From Sutterellaceae bacterium (GTDB taxonomy: Bacteria > Pseudomonadota > Gammaproteobacteria > Burkholderiales > Burkholderiaceae_F): a stretch of DNA of 21,077 bases. Shown here piece after piece: positions 7,028-13,209 of the stretch. Numbering within the stretch: the stretch's first letter is position 1; each line of letters begins with the position of its first letter. The translations under genes were made by a program, and so were the position numbers. The notes under the pieces were generated by a model that did not search any database, had not been told where the DNA came from, and saw only the letters and a list, made by a program, of their open reading frames with translations. The stretch lies in contig JAUNOJ010000003.1 in assembly GCA_030531135.1 (NCBI GenBank), positions 1 to 21,077 of the forward strand, read 5' to 3'.

Positions 7028-7578
7028 ACAAATGTCTGATCGTGTAATCGAAGCCAAGCGGCGATTTCGGCCAAGTTTGCCTCGCCCAAATAAGCGGGGC
7101 CGGCCAGCGTCTTGACATCGGTAATGTCGATTTTAGTCAGTTGTTCCCGACTCACGATACGGTGACAGGGAATCAAAATCGGAAAAGGATTATCCGCCAA
7201 AATCTTGGCAACGGCGCGTGCGGCCGTCGGATGCCCGACGCGCTCGGCCAATTCGGTATAGGTGACGAGTTCGTTGCGAGGGATTTTCGTCACGGCCTTT
7301 AAAACCGATCGCCCGAACTCGGAAAGCCGCTCGGTCATTGCCGGCAGTCTAAAGAGTTCGGCATAGTCGTCTTCCGTCGGTTCGGCATATTCGGAGAGCA
7401 TCTTGTCGACCAAATTTATCCAGCGGCAAATGTTTTCGGGGGCCGCATCGGGTGCGTGCACGACTTCCAGAGACGGACGAACGCTAAAGAGTTCGTCGCC
7501 CAGGTTCCCGAGACCGGCAAAAACGATACTGCCGAAAGGTGCGGGCAGGCGATAGGTGTGGACTTCGGGCGAGGACAT
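7024..7578 (-). CDS. Methylated-DNA--[protein]-cysteine methyltransferase family protein
   Basis: A 184-residue protein of the Ogt/Ada C-terminal (MGMT) family, which removes alkyl groups from O6-alkylguanine by transferring them to its own cysteine. The active-site motif PCHR is at 137-140 (C138), preceded by ARAVAKILADNPFPILI, which corresponds to the recognition-helix region. The N-terminal half (1-85) is divergent. The segment after PCHRI is shorter and less canonical than in Ogt, with AYLGE where the conserved glycine-rich loop usually lies. The ATG at 7578 lies four bases after the ispH stop; an in-frame extension to 7677 would run inside ispH. It overlaps ybaK by four bases. The assignment as a true suicide repair enzyme is likely but not proven. 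Confidence 0.85.
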   Translation of the reverse strand: MSSPEVHTYRLPAPFGSIVFAGLGNLGDELFSVRPSLEVVHAPDAAPENICRWINLVDKMLSEYAEPTEDDYAELFRLPAMTERLSEFGRSVLKAVTKIPRNELVTYTELAERVGHPTAARAVAKILADNPFPILIPCHRIVSREQLTKIDITDVKTLAGPAYLGEANLAEIAAWLRLHDQTFV

Positions 7579-7582
7579 CGTT

Positions 7583-8551
7583 TTAGGCTCCGGCAGTTTC
7601 TTTCTTACTCGCAACCAAGTCGCTTTCCCACAAGCCTTTGGGCATGGGGAATTCGACGTTTTCTTTGTCGCCGTCAAGTTCTTCGGGCGTCAAGGGGCCG
7701 AACCGCTCGGACAGCCAAGCCACCACGCCTTGAACCAAGAATTCGGGAGCCGAAGCGCCGGCGGTAATGCCCACTTTGTCCACCCCCTCAAACCAAGCCG
7801 GATCGAGATGCTCGGCCGTATCCACCAAATAGGCGCGAGCCCCTTCGCGCTCGCCCACTTCGCGCAAACGGTTGGAGTTGGAGCTGCTGCGAGAGCCGAT
7901 AACAAGCAATACTTCGATTTGGCGTGCCAACTTTTTGACCGCATCCTGTCGATTTTGCGTGGCGTAGCAAACATCGCTCTTTTTGGGTTCGTGAATGAGC
8001 GGAAATCTCTTTTTCAAAGCGTCGATCACTTCTCGGGCGTCGTCCACGCTGATCGTCGTTTGAGAAACGAAGGCAAGTCCTGAGCCGTCGTCTTCGGTTT
8101 GCAGACGCTCGACAGCTTCGCCCGACTCGACCAACAAAATGCCGTCTTCAACCTGACCCATCGTACCTTGCACTTCGGGGTGGCCCGCGTGACCGATCAT
8201 GATGATTTTCTTGCCTTGCTCGCGCATCCGAATAACTTCGCGGTGCACTTTGGTCACCAAAGGGCAGGTGGCGTCGAAAACGCGAAAACCGCGATCGGCT
8301 GCTTCTTTGACAACGGACTTGGGGACGCCGTGGGCAGAAAAAATCAAAATGGCGCCGTCGGGCACTTCGCTCAAATCGTCGACAAAGATCGCGCCTTTGT
8401 TGCGAAGGTCTTTGACCACTGTGTGGTTGTGCACGATTTCGTGTCTGACATAAATCGGGGCACCGAACACTTCGATGGCGCGCTCCACAATGGCGATGGC
8501 GCGCGTGACGCCGGCACAAAATCCGCGGGGTTGGGCAAGAATGACTTGCAT
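7583..8551 (-). CDS. ispH: 4-hydroxy-3-methylbut-2-enyl diphosphate reductase IspH
   Basis: A 322-residue cytoplasmic iron-sulphur enzyme catalysing the last step of the MEP pathway: HMBPP is reduced to IPP and DMAPP. The three cluster cysteines are C12 (RGFCAGV), C96 (DATCPLV) and C195 (DVCYATQ). Substrate-binding residues H41, H74, H124 and the proton donor E126 (HAGHPE) are also visible at the positions known from E. coli. Length and motifs are standard. It is the first gene of a train continuing into the MGMT-family gene, ybaK, lolC, lolD and the tatD-like gene. The ribosome site before the ATG is weak. A -10-like TAAAAT lies at 8602-8597 on the minus strand, without a good -35. Confidence 0.97.
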   Translation of the reverse strand: MQVILAQPRGFCAGVTRAIAIVERAIEVFGAPIYVRHEIVHNHTVVKDLRNKGAIFVDDLSEVPDGAILIFSAHGVPKSVVKEAADRGFRVFDATCPLVTKVHREVIRMREQGKKIIMIGHAGHPEVQGTMGQVEDGILLVESGEAVERLQTEDDGSGLAFVSQTTISVDDAREVIDALKKRFPLIHEPKKSDVCYATQNRQDAVKKLARQIEVLLVIGSRSSSNSNRLREVGEREGARAYLVDTAEHLDPAWFEGVDKVGITAGASAPEFLVQGVVAWLSERFGPLTPEELDGDKENVEFPMPKGLWESDLVASKKETAGA

Positions 8552-8844
8552 AGGTATAAAGTCCGTTTTCGTTTGAGTTCTTATGAGAATGTCGAGATTT
8601 TAACGGGCGCGGGACAAAAAGCAGAGAAAAACGCCGAAACAAGAGTGTGAGCAAATGTGCCGTGTCGAGCTTGCCGAAGGGGCGGTTTTGCAAAATGTCC
8701 CGAAAATCGGGCGAAAGCGGGCACAAGATTTTTTCCAAAAAATTCAGTAGAATACGCCCCCTGCGACAAGCGGATCTCTACGGTTGACTCGGTCGAGATG
8801 CACGATCGAATACAACGCGGATTCAACCTTTGCCAACTTAGGTC

Positions 8845-8873
8845 TTGGCAAGGGCGGTTTTTTGTCGTATAAT
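8845..8873 (+). promoter_or_regulatory. Sigma70 promoter of rpmB-rpmG
   Basis: TTGGCA (-35, 8845-8850), a 17-base spacer and a perfect TATAAT (-10, 8868-8873) form a near-consensus promoter. Transcription would start near 8880, giving an 85-base leader before rpmB. The -35 is also the 3' arm of the TTGCCAA/TTGGCAA stem. Confidence 0.9.
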
Positions 8874-8893
8874 ATTTTTCTTTCCAATTTTCG

Positions 8894-8933
8894 CGCTCAC
8901 GCCAGCTTTAAAAATTTGGCGAGGCGTGAAGCG
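8894..8933 (+). promoter_or_regulatory. Leader hairpin of rpmB mRNA
   Basis: TCACGCC (8897-8903) pairs with GGCGTGA (8923-8929), and CGC/GCG extends the stem around a bulged A. It lies in the 5' UTR of the ribosomal-protein transcript and could serve autoregulation or stability; that function is inferred. Confidence 0.45.
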
Positions 8934-8965
8934 TTATTAACTTTTTTAATTTACGGGAGTTAGCG

Positions 8966-9199
8966 ATGGCACGAGTGTGTCAAGTCACCGGCAAGGCGCC
9001 GATGGTCGGCCATCAAGTCTCGCACGCGAACAACAAGACCAAGCGTCGTTTCATGCCGAACCTGCAGTATCGTCGTTTCTGGGTCGAAAGTGAAAACCGT
9101 TGGGTCCGCCTGCGTTTGACGACGGCCGGACTTCGCACGATCGACAAGGTCGGTATCGATGCAGTTCTCGCGGATCTTCGCGCCCGCGGCGAAATCTAA
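8966..9199 (+). CDS. rpmB: 50S ribosomal protein L28
   Basis: A 77-residue large-subunit ribosomal protein of usual length. It opens [20 protein letters not shown] and continues [13 protein letters not shown], with the C-terminal [16 protein letters not shown], all typical of proteobacterial L28. Only one cysteine is seen in the N-terminal region, so this is not the four-cysteine zinc form. GGGAG lies about eight bases before the ATG. It is preceded by a strong promoter and an 85-base structured leader, and followed 16 bases later by rpmG, the classical rpmBG operon. The mutM gene found next in enterobacteria is absent. These two genes are the only confident plus-strand coding genes in the window. 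Confidence 0.97.
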   Translation: MARVCQVTGKAPMVGHQVSHANNKTKRRFMPNLQYRRFWVESENRWVRLRLTTAGLRTIDKVGIDAVLADLRARGEI

Positions 9200-9215
9200 T
9201 TTAGGAGATTGAACC

Positions 9216-9383
9216 ATGGCAAAGGGTGCACGCGAAATCATTAAGATGGAATCTACGGCCGGTACCGGCTACTTCGTCACCACGATGAAGAACAAGAAGA
9301 ATTCCACGGGCAAGCTCGAACGTAACATGTTCGATCCGGTTGCTCGCAAGCACGTTTTGTTCAAGGAAGTGAAGTTGCGTTAA
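9216..9383 (+). CDS. rpmG: 50S ribosomal protein L33
   Basis: A 55-residue ribosomal protein. It opens [20 protein letters not shown] and ends [17 protein letters not shown], the standard proteobacterial L33. It has no cysteine, so it is the zinc-independent (C-) form. An AGGAG ribosome site (9203-9207) lies eight bases before the ATG. It is the second gene of the rpmBG operon, followed about 65 bases later by a strong terminator. The length is normal for the family. The gene is short and could be missed by length-filtered gene calling. Confidence 0.97.
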   Translation: MAKGAREIIKMESTAGTGYFVTTMKNKKNSTGKLERNMFDPVARKHVLFKEVKLR

Positions 9384-9444
9384 TTCGCAGCCGTAGCTTC
9401 GGTCAAGTTCTTCGGAGCTTGATACTGAACACGACAAGCTTTCA

Positions 9445-9494
9445 AAGACCGATGCGTTGAAGTGAAAACTTCGCATAACGCGTCGGTTTTTGTT
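9445..9494 (+). terminator. Terminator of rpmB-rpmG
   Basis: ACCGATGCGTT (9448-9458) pairs with AACGCGTCGGT (9477-9487), eleven pairs with one G-U. An inner GAAG/CTTC stem and a following T-run complete it. A second small hairpin (TCAAGT/GCTTGA, about 9402-9421) precedes it. Confidence 0.85.
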
Positions 9495-9507
9495 TGCCTT
9501 CAACTTT

Positions 9508-9549
9508 TGTAAAAAAACAAAACCGGACAAGCGCAAAAGCCCATCCGGT
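9508..9549 (-). terminator. Terminator of the flavoprotein gene
   Basis: On the minus strand ACCGGA (9549-9544) pairs with TCCGGT (9527-9522), followed by T-runs at 9521-9511. It lies 25 bases past the flavoprotein stop codon and faces the rpmG terminator. Confidence 0.8.
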
Positions 9550-9573
9550 ATCGTTTCGATATCTCAAGGTCGA

Positions 9574-11112
9574 TTACTTCTTGAGATACGTTTTGATGTG
9601 CTCAACGGATAGACGACCGCCGTTGATAGCCCAAGACGATGCCGTGCCTTCGGCAATGTGCATGTCGTAGCTGTCAGAGTACAAACCGCCCGCATCCTGA
9701 CCGATGGCGTAGATGCCTTTGATGACTTTGCCCTCGGGTGTCAACGGCTGGAAGTGCTCGTTGACGCTGGCGCCGCCCACTGTTGCGTAGGTGCGCAACG
9801 ACCCTTTAATCGCGTAAAACGGTCCTTTCTTGACTTCGCGCAACCACTGAGAATCCTTATAGAACTCGTCGTCCTTTTGGTTCTTCGTCATCTGATTCAT
9901 GCGCTCGACCGTGTTTTGCAAGCGCTTGGGATCCATGCCGGTGAGTTTGGCAAGTTCTTTCAGACTGTTGGCCTTGTAGCAAAAGCCCTTCTTGACACCT
10001 TCGGCAAAAAGTTTGTCGAAGTTATCGAACTTCGTGCCCGGAGCCACCATACCGAAGTAGCCGCGCGGCAGACCGACGTTAATCATTTCTTTGCGGGTGT
10101 TGTCGTCAAAGACGGCAAAGGCTTCGCCGCCGATTTCTTCAGCTGCGTTGGAAATGTATTCCAAAGGCAGCGTTTCGTCAGCAAAACGATCGCCCTTGGG
10201 GCTGACTTTCAAGTACGGCTGGAACAAGGCCGCTAACAGGCGAACGTAAGTGGCGCCCGTCAAACCGTCTTTGCCGAACTGAAGCTCCGTGGGAACGTCC
10301 TTTAACCAAAGACCTGCCTGCATCGTCACATTCATGTTGACGAGCTTTGCGCCTGCTTTTTCAAGCATCTGCACGCCGTCACCGGTGCGACCCGGAGAAC
10401 CTGCAGATTCGTACCCCGCGTAGGGCAGGTATTTCTTCACCATTTCGGGGTTGCAAGAAAAGCCGCCCGTAGCAATGATCACGGCCTTGGCGTTGATCGT
10501 GAGCTTGTTGCCGTCTTCGTTGGTGGCAACCACGCCGCGTACGGTGCCGTCCTTATCGATAATGAGGGACTGCGCCGGGGTAGAGGTCAAAATCTTGCCA
10601 CCCTTGGCTTCGATTTTTTCGGCAAAGTTTGTGATCAAGGACGAGCCGTGACCGCCTTCGAACATGTGCCAGGTGCGGTTACCGTCGATAAAGGCCGTGT
10701 GAACACCTTCAAAGTTGATGCCGTGTGCTTCGAGCCAATCGATGGTCGTGGCTGTTTCCTTGAGCCAGTTATTCAAGGCCTTGCCGTTGATGCGCCAGTG
10801 GTGAAAGTCCATAACGCGCTTGAATTGCTTTTCGGCGTTGATGCCCACATTGTCTTTGATTTGCAGGCGAGACCCCACGGCAAAGGTGCCTTCCATAAAG
10901 TTGCCGCCACCGCCTATGACGCCGAGTTTTTCAAGAATGACGGTGTTGTAACCGGCGTCCACTGCGGCCATACCCGCAGACATACCGCCGGCACCGGCGC
11001 CCACGACGCACACGTCAACGTTCATCGTTTGATCGGCAGCGAAAGCCAAAGTGGTCGAGCCGCCCAACGTTGCCGCAACGGCCAGACTCAAGAGCATGAA
11101 TCTTCTCTGCAT
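9574..11112 (-). CDS. Exported FAD-dependent flavoprotein reductase, fumarate-reductase/UrdA-like
   Basis: A 512-residue protein with a Sec-type signal peptide (RR, hydrophobic core 5-22, cleavage near AFA-A at 25-26). The FAD Rossmann motif VVGAGAGGMSAG (37-48) and the family segments VIIATGGFSCNPEMV and KGDRFADE (306-313) are clear. It matches the FAD domain of periplasmic fumarate/urocanate-type reductases but has no haem (CxxCH) or FMN-attachment domain, so electrons must come from separate partners. By eye alignment, the canonical catalytic arginine region (TTRDK in Shewanella flavocytochrome c) reads TLPLEY here, the HHTMGG histidine region reads YATVGG, and the NRLGGN arginine region reads SDSYDMH. 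A fumarate substrate is therefore unlikely. The ATG at 11112 has GAGGAG six bases upstream; a TTG seven codons earlier overlaps that site and is rejected. It is monocistronic, with its own terminator. Confidence 0.9.
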   Translation of the reverse strand: MQRRFMLLSLAVAATLGGSTTLAFAADQTMNVDVCVVGAGAGGMSAGMAAVDAGYNTVILEKLGVIGGGGNFMEGTFAVGSRLQIKDNVGINAEKQFKRVMDFHHWRINGKALNNWLKETATTIDWLEAHGINFEGVHTAFIDGNRTWHMFEGGHGSSLITNFAEKIEAKGGKILTSTPAQSLIIDKDGTVRGVVATNEDGNKLTINAKAVIIATGGFSCNPEMVKKYLPYAGYESAGSPGRTGDGVQMLEKAGAKLVNMNVTMQAGLWLKDVPTELQFGKDGLTGATYVRLLAALFQPYLKVSPKGDRFADETLPLEYISNAAEEIGGEAFAVFDDNTRKEMINVGLPRGYFGMVAPGTKFDNFDKLFAEGVKKGFCYKANSLKELAKLTGMDPKRLQNTVERMNQMTKNQKDDEFYKDSQWLREVKKGPFYAIKGSLRTYATVGGASVNEHFQPLTPEGKVIKGIYAIGQDAGGLYSDSYDMHIAEGTASSWAINGGRLSVEHIKTYLKK

Positions 11113-11224
11113 ACGTATCTCCTCGTTTTGCAAAGGTCGAATTTATTTGTTCGAAAGAGACAAATTTCAACCCCTGAGAAGATTGTAGCCCCGTTGGCAA
11201 ACCCGATTTGTTAGTAAAAACAGC
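11113..11224 (-). other. Upstream region of flavoprotein gene
   Basis: This gap of about 110 bases after the previous terminator should hold the flavoprotein promoter. A TACAAT -10-like hexamer is present on the minus strand near 11180, but no matching -35 was found. The actual promoter or regulator is not resolved. Confidence 0.3.
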
Positions 11225-11260
11225 AAAAAACCGAGACGGCGTTGCAGACCTGTCTCGGTT
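11225..11260 (-). terminator. Terminator of the small uncharacterised gene
   Basis: AACCGAGAC (11229-11237) pairs perfectly with GTCTCGGTT (11252-11260). On the minus strand the stem is followed by six Ts (11230-11225). It lies 30 bases past the stop codon. Confidence 0.85.
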
Positions 11261-11290
11261 TTAGGGTGTGCTGAATCGCGTCGGGGCGAA

Positions 11291-11674
11291 TTACGGCATC
11301 TGAATCTTGCCGCCCGTCGGAGGAACGCCGAAGCCCGGAGAGCCCGGGGTGACGATCTTGCTGGCGGCTTCGCGACGCATTTCCTGCAGACGTTCGATGG
11401 TCTGACGAACACCGGCCTTGGCGGCTTCGCCGTACTTGGCAACGGCTTCTGCAACGCTTGCGGCTTCGATTTCAAAAGAAATCGGCAAGGGCCCCATCTG
11501 CGTCATGATCTGCACTTCACCCGTGAAAATCGGGGTGCGGCTCGGATCCTTGGCACCTTCGGGGGTGATGGGCGTTAAAACGTGCAACGTACCCATCTTG
11601 CGATCCGTCACGATTTCTTCGGTGTAAAGGTTGGCCGAATCCATTTCGGCCTTGAGATCGTCGAGTTCGGACAT
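11291..11674 (-). CDS. Uncharacterised 127-residue cytoplasmic protein
   Basis: I do not recognise the family. The protein has no signal peptide or membrane segment. It opens with an acidic stretch (MSELDDLKAEMDSANLYTEE). A beta-rich middle (about 20-75) follows, including GTLHVLTPITPEG and FTGEVQIMTQMGPLPISFEI. A strongly helical, alanine/glutamate/arginine-rich segment (about 76-108: AEAVAKYGEAAKAGVRQTIE and following) could form a coiled coil. The last 18 residues are proline/glycine-rich and probably disordered. The ATG at 11674 has GGAG about six bases upstream; the longer frame to 11716 has no ribosome site. It lies between the single-domain usp gene and the flavoprotein, same strand, with its own terminator. 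Codon use resembles its neighbours. Confidence 0.75.
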   Translation of the reverse strand: MSELDDLKAEMDSANLYTEEIVTDRKMGTLHVLTPITPEGAKDPSRTPIFTGEVQIMTQMGPLPISFEIEAASVAEAVAKYGEAAKAGVRQTIERLQEMRREAASKIVTPGSPGFGVPPTGGKIQMP

Positions 11675-11694
11675 GAAAACTCCAAAAGTCAAAG

Positions 11695-11722
11695 AAAACC
11701 GCACGATGTCTCGCACGGTTTT
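11695..11722 (-). terminator. Possible terminator/attenuator between usp and the small gene
   Basis: AAAACCG (11695-11701) pairs with CGGTTTT (11716-11722) around a two-base internal loop and a CGA/TCG inner stem. On the minus strand the helix ends in TTTTC, 20 bases before the small gene's ATG. It could terminate usp transcripts or sit in the next gene's leader. Confidence 0.4.
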
Positions 11723-11727
11723 GTGTC

Positions 11728-11784
11728 ATAGAAATTCTTAGTTTCTATATGAGGACGCCGCCCTGAAATTTCAAGAGCGGCGTC
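11728..11784. repeat. Pair of hairpins after the single-domain usp gene
   Basis: ATAGAAA (11728-11734) pairs with TTTCTAT (11742-11748). GACGCCGC (11754-11761) pairs with GCGGCGTC (11777-11784), with an inner TGAAA/TTTCA stem. Neither is followed by a T-run on its downstream side, so they are not classical terminators. They may protect the usp 3' end. Confidence 0.5.
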
Positions 11785-11813
11785 GTAAAAAAGTTCGATG
11801 CGAAGGCTACCGA

Positions 11814-12248
11814 TTAACGATAAACCATCACCGGCAACTTGCAGTGCGTGAGCACTTTTTGGGTTTCGCTGCCGAGCAGAACGGCGGCAAGACCCTTGCG
11901 CCCGTGGCTGGCCATAAAGACGCAGTCGCAGTTGTGCTGGGAGCTTGCTTCCATAATGGCTTCGGCCGGCGAGAAGCTCTTGACGGCAAGCGTTTCGACC
12001 GGAATGCCGGCGTCTTCGAACACCTTGCGGGCTTCCGAGAGACGTTCTGCGGCAACTTCACGCATTCTTTCGTCATAGTCGTCGATCGATTCGGGACGAT
12101 ATTCGGACAAAGACGTGTAGCTGTAGGGTTCGATCACGGTCATCAGAACGACCTTTGCACCCAACGGCTTGGCGAAGCGAGATGCACCCTTGACGGCTTC
12201 GATGGACAACGGGGAACCGTCGGTGGGAACCAAAATGCACTTGTACAT
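11814..12248 (-). CDS. Universal stress protein, single UspA domain
   Basis: A 144-residue single-domain universal stress protein of usual length. It opens MYKCILVPTDGSPLSIEAVK and ends LTHCKLPVMVYR. The nucleotide-binding loop reads ASHG-x9-GS (113-127): the first glycine of the G-x2-G-x9-G-S signature is alanine, a variation often tolerated, so ATP binding remains likely but unproven. It is not close to the tandem usp at 351-1247 beyond the shared fold. The ATG at 12248 has a GGGAG ribosome site about ten bases upstream. It has its own 121-base upstream region after tcdA and no operon partner. Expression is probably stress- or starvation-related by family analogy. Confidence 0.93.
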   Translation of the reverse strand: MYKCILVPTDGSPLSIEAVKGASRFAKPLGAKVVLMTVIEPYSYTSLSEYRPESIDDYDERMREVAAERLSEARKVFEDAGIPVETLAVKSFSPAEAIMEASSQHNCDCVFMASHGRKGLAAVLLGSETQKVLTHCKLPVMVYR

Positions 12249-12369
12249 GACGTTAAAACTCCCTAAGTATGGATAACTTTATTGTAATCAAATCTTGAGC
12301 ATGGGCGGCAGAGATGAGCCGTGTTGCCAAGCAGAAATTTTGTGTTCGGGACAATGTGTGGCGTCGTGT

Positions 12370-13146
12370 TTACACGCTGCCGACTTTTTGCTGTGTCAGT
12401 ATATGCGCCAAAACGGCGTTGGCAAGTCGCAACCCCAAACTTGCCGTGACGACGACAGCCGTTCCGAACCCGGATTGCGCTCCCACGTCTTGCGCGGCAT
12501 CGGCTGCGCACGGGCGTCCCGACTCGTCGCTAAATACGGCCGTGATGCCGAACTTGCGCGTCTTTTTCGGATCGTTGCTGCCCGTGGGAAATCCGTGCGA
12601 CTTTCTCAAACCGGCGCGCACCTTGGAAAGCAGCGCATCGTTTTTGACGCACGCCAAATCGCTCGTTTGAATGCGGGAGGGATCTACGCGCCCGCCGGCG
12701 CCGCCCGAAACAAAGATCGTTCGACCGTTGGCCTTGGCCCAGGCAATCAAATCGATCTTGGCCGAAAGACTGTCGATAGCGTCGACAATCAGAGCATCGG
12801 CAGGAATGATTTCTTCAAAATTGTCTTTGGACGCAAAGGCTTTGTGTGTCGTGATGTCGACATTGGGGTTGATGCTTTTGAAGCGCTCGGCCAAAACCTC
12901 GACCTTGGGTAAACCGACGGTGGCGCCGGTAGCCGGCAACTGACGATTGATGTTGCTTTCAGCCACCGTATCCATGTCGATCAATGTCAATTTGCCCACG
13001 CACGTACGGCAAAGGGCTTCGGCGCACCAGCTACCAACGCCGCCAAGGCCGATGACGCACACGTGTGCGTTTTGAAAAGCCGCAAGTCCAGCGTTGGAAT
13101 AAAGTCTGGCGATGCCGCCGAAGCGTCTGGTATCGGATGAATTCAT
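12370..13146 (-). CDS. tcdA: tRNA threonylcarbamoyladenosine dehydratase TcdA
   Basis: A 258-residue E1-like (ThiF/MoeB superfamily) enzyme. TcdA converts t6A37 in tRNA to cyclic ct6A with ATP. Evidence: the N-terminal RRFGGIARLY, nucleotide-binding GLGGVGS (33-39), the LTLIDMDTVAESNINRQLPA segment that binds ATP/Mg, VDAIDSLSAKIDLI, and SGGAGGRVDPSRIQ. This pattern is specific to YgdL/TcdA rather than MoeB, which would carry a zinc tetrad. The ATG at 13146 is chosen because a GTG ten codons upstream (13176) lies inside the preceding terminator stem. No Shine-Dalgarno sequence is visible before the ATG, and the T-run of that terminator ends only nine bases upstream. A sulphur-relay partner (csdE) is not seen nearby. 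Confidence 0.92.
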   Translation of the reverse strand: MNSSDTRRFGGIARLYSNAGLAAFQNAHVCVIGLGGVGSWCAEALCRTCVGKLTLIDMDTVAESNINRQLPATGATVGLPKVEVLAERFKSINPNVDITTHKAFASKDNFEEIIPADALIVDAIDSLSAKIDLIAWAKANGRTIFVSGGAGGRVDPSRIQTSDLACVKNDALLSKVRAGLRKSHGFPTGSNDPKKTRKFGITAVFSDESGRPCAADAAQDVGAQSGFGTAVVVTASLGLRLANAVLAHILTQQKVGSV

Positions 13147-13154
13147 GTGTTCGT

Positions 13155-13198
13155 TAAAAACAAAAGAGCGGGACACGACATGAAAAGTCGTCTCCCGC
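13155..13198 (-). terminator. Terminator of the RND efflux operon
   Basis: On the minus strand GCGGGAGACGAC (13198-13187) pairs with GTCGTGTCCCGC (13179-13168), eleven of twelve positions paired. CTTTTGTTTTT follows (about 13166-13156). It lies 11 bases past the pump stop codon and nine bases before the tcdA ATG. Confidence 0.88.
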
Positions 13199-13209
13199 CG
13201 AAGTGATCG

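Larger units (their letters stand above)
8552..8965. other. Divergent ispH / rpmB intergenic region
   Basis: These 414 bases hold no supported coding gene. For ispH (minus) only a -10-like TAAAAT at 8602-8597 is seen. On the plus strand there are, in order: a bulged stem, TGTCCCG (about 8697-8703) with CGGGCACA (8718-8725), followed by a T-run (8729-8734); a -10-like TAGAAT at 8748-8753 with no good -35; the stem TTGCCAA/TTGGCAA (8830-8836 with 8845-8851) followed by six Ts (8858-8863); the main rpmB promoter (8845-8873); and a leader hairpin (8894-8933). The coexisting hairpins with T-tracts suggest either a short transcript or attenuation ahead of rpmB. Confidence 0.5.

Noticed and set aside
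9201..9536. Minus-strand frame opposite rpmG and its terminator
   Set aside because: It covers a certain L33 gene and two terminators and has no homology signal. It arises from antisense of a conserved gene.
9574..11112. Tat-type export of the flavoprotein (RR near the N-terminus)
   Set aside because: The sequence is QRRFML, without the S/T-RR-x-F-L-K spacing. It looks like an ordinary Sec signal peptide, although Tat cannot be fully excluded.
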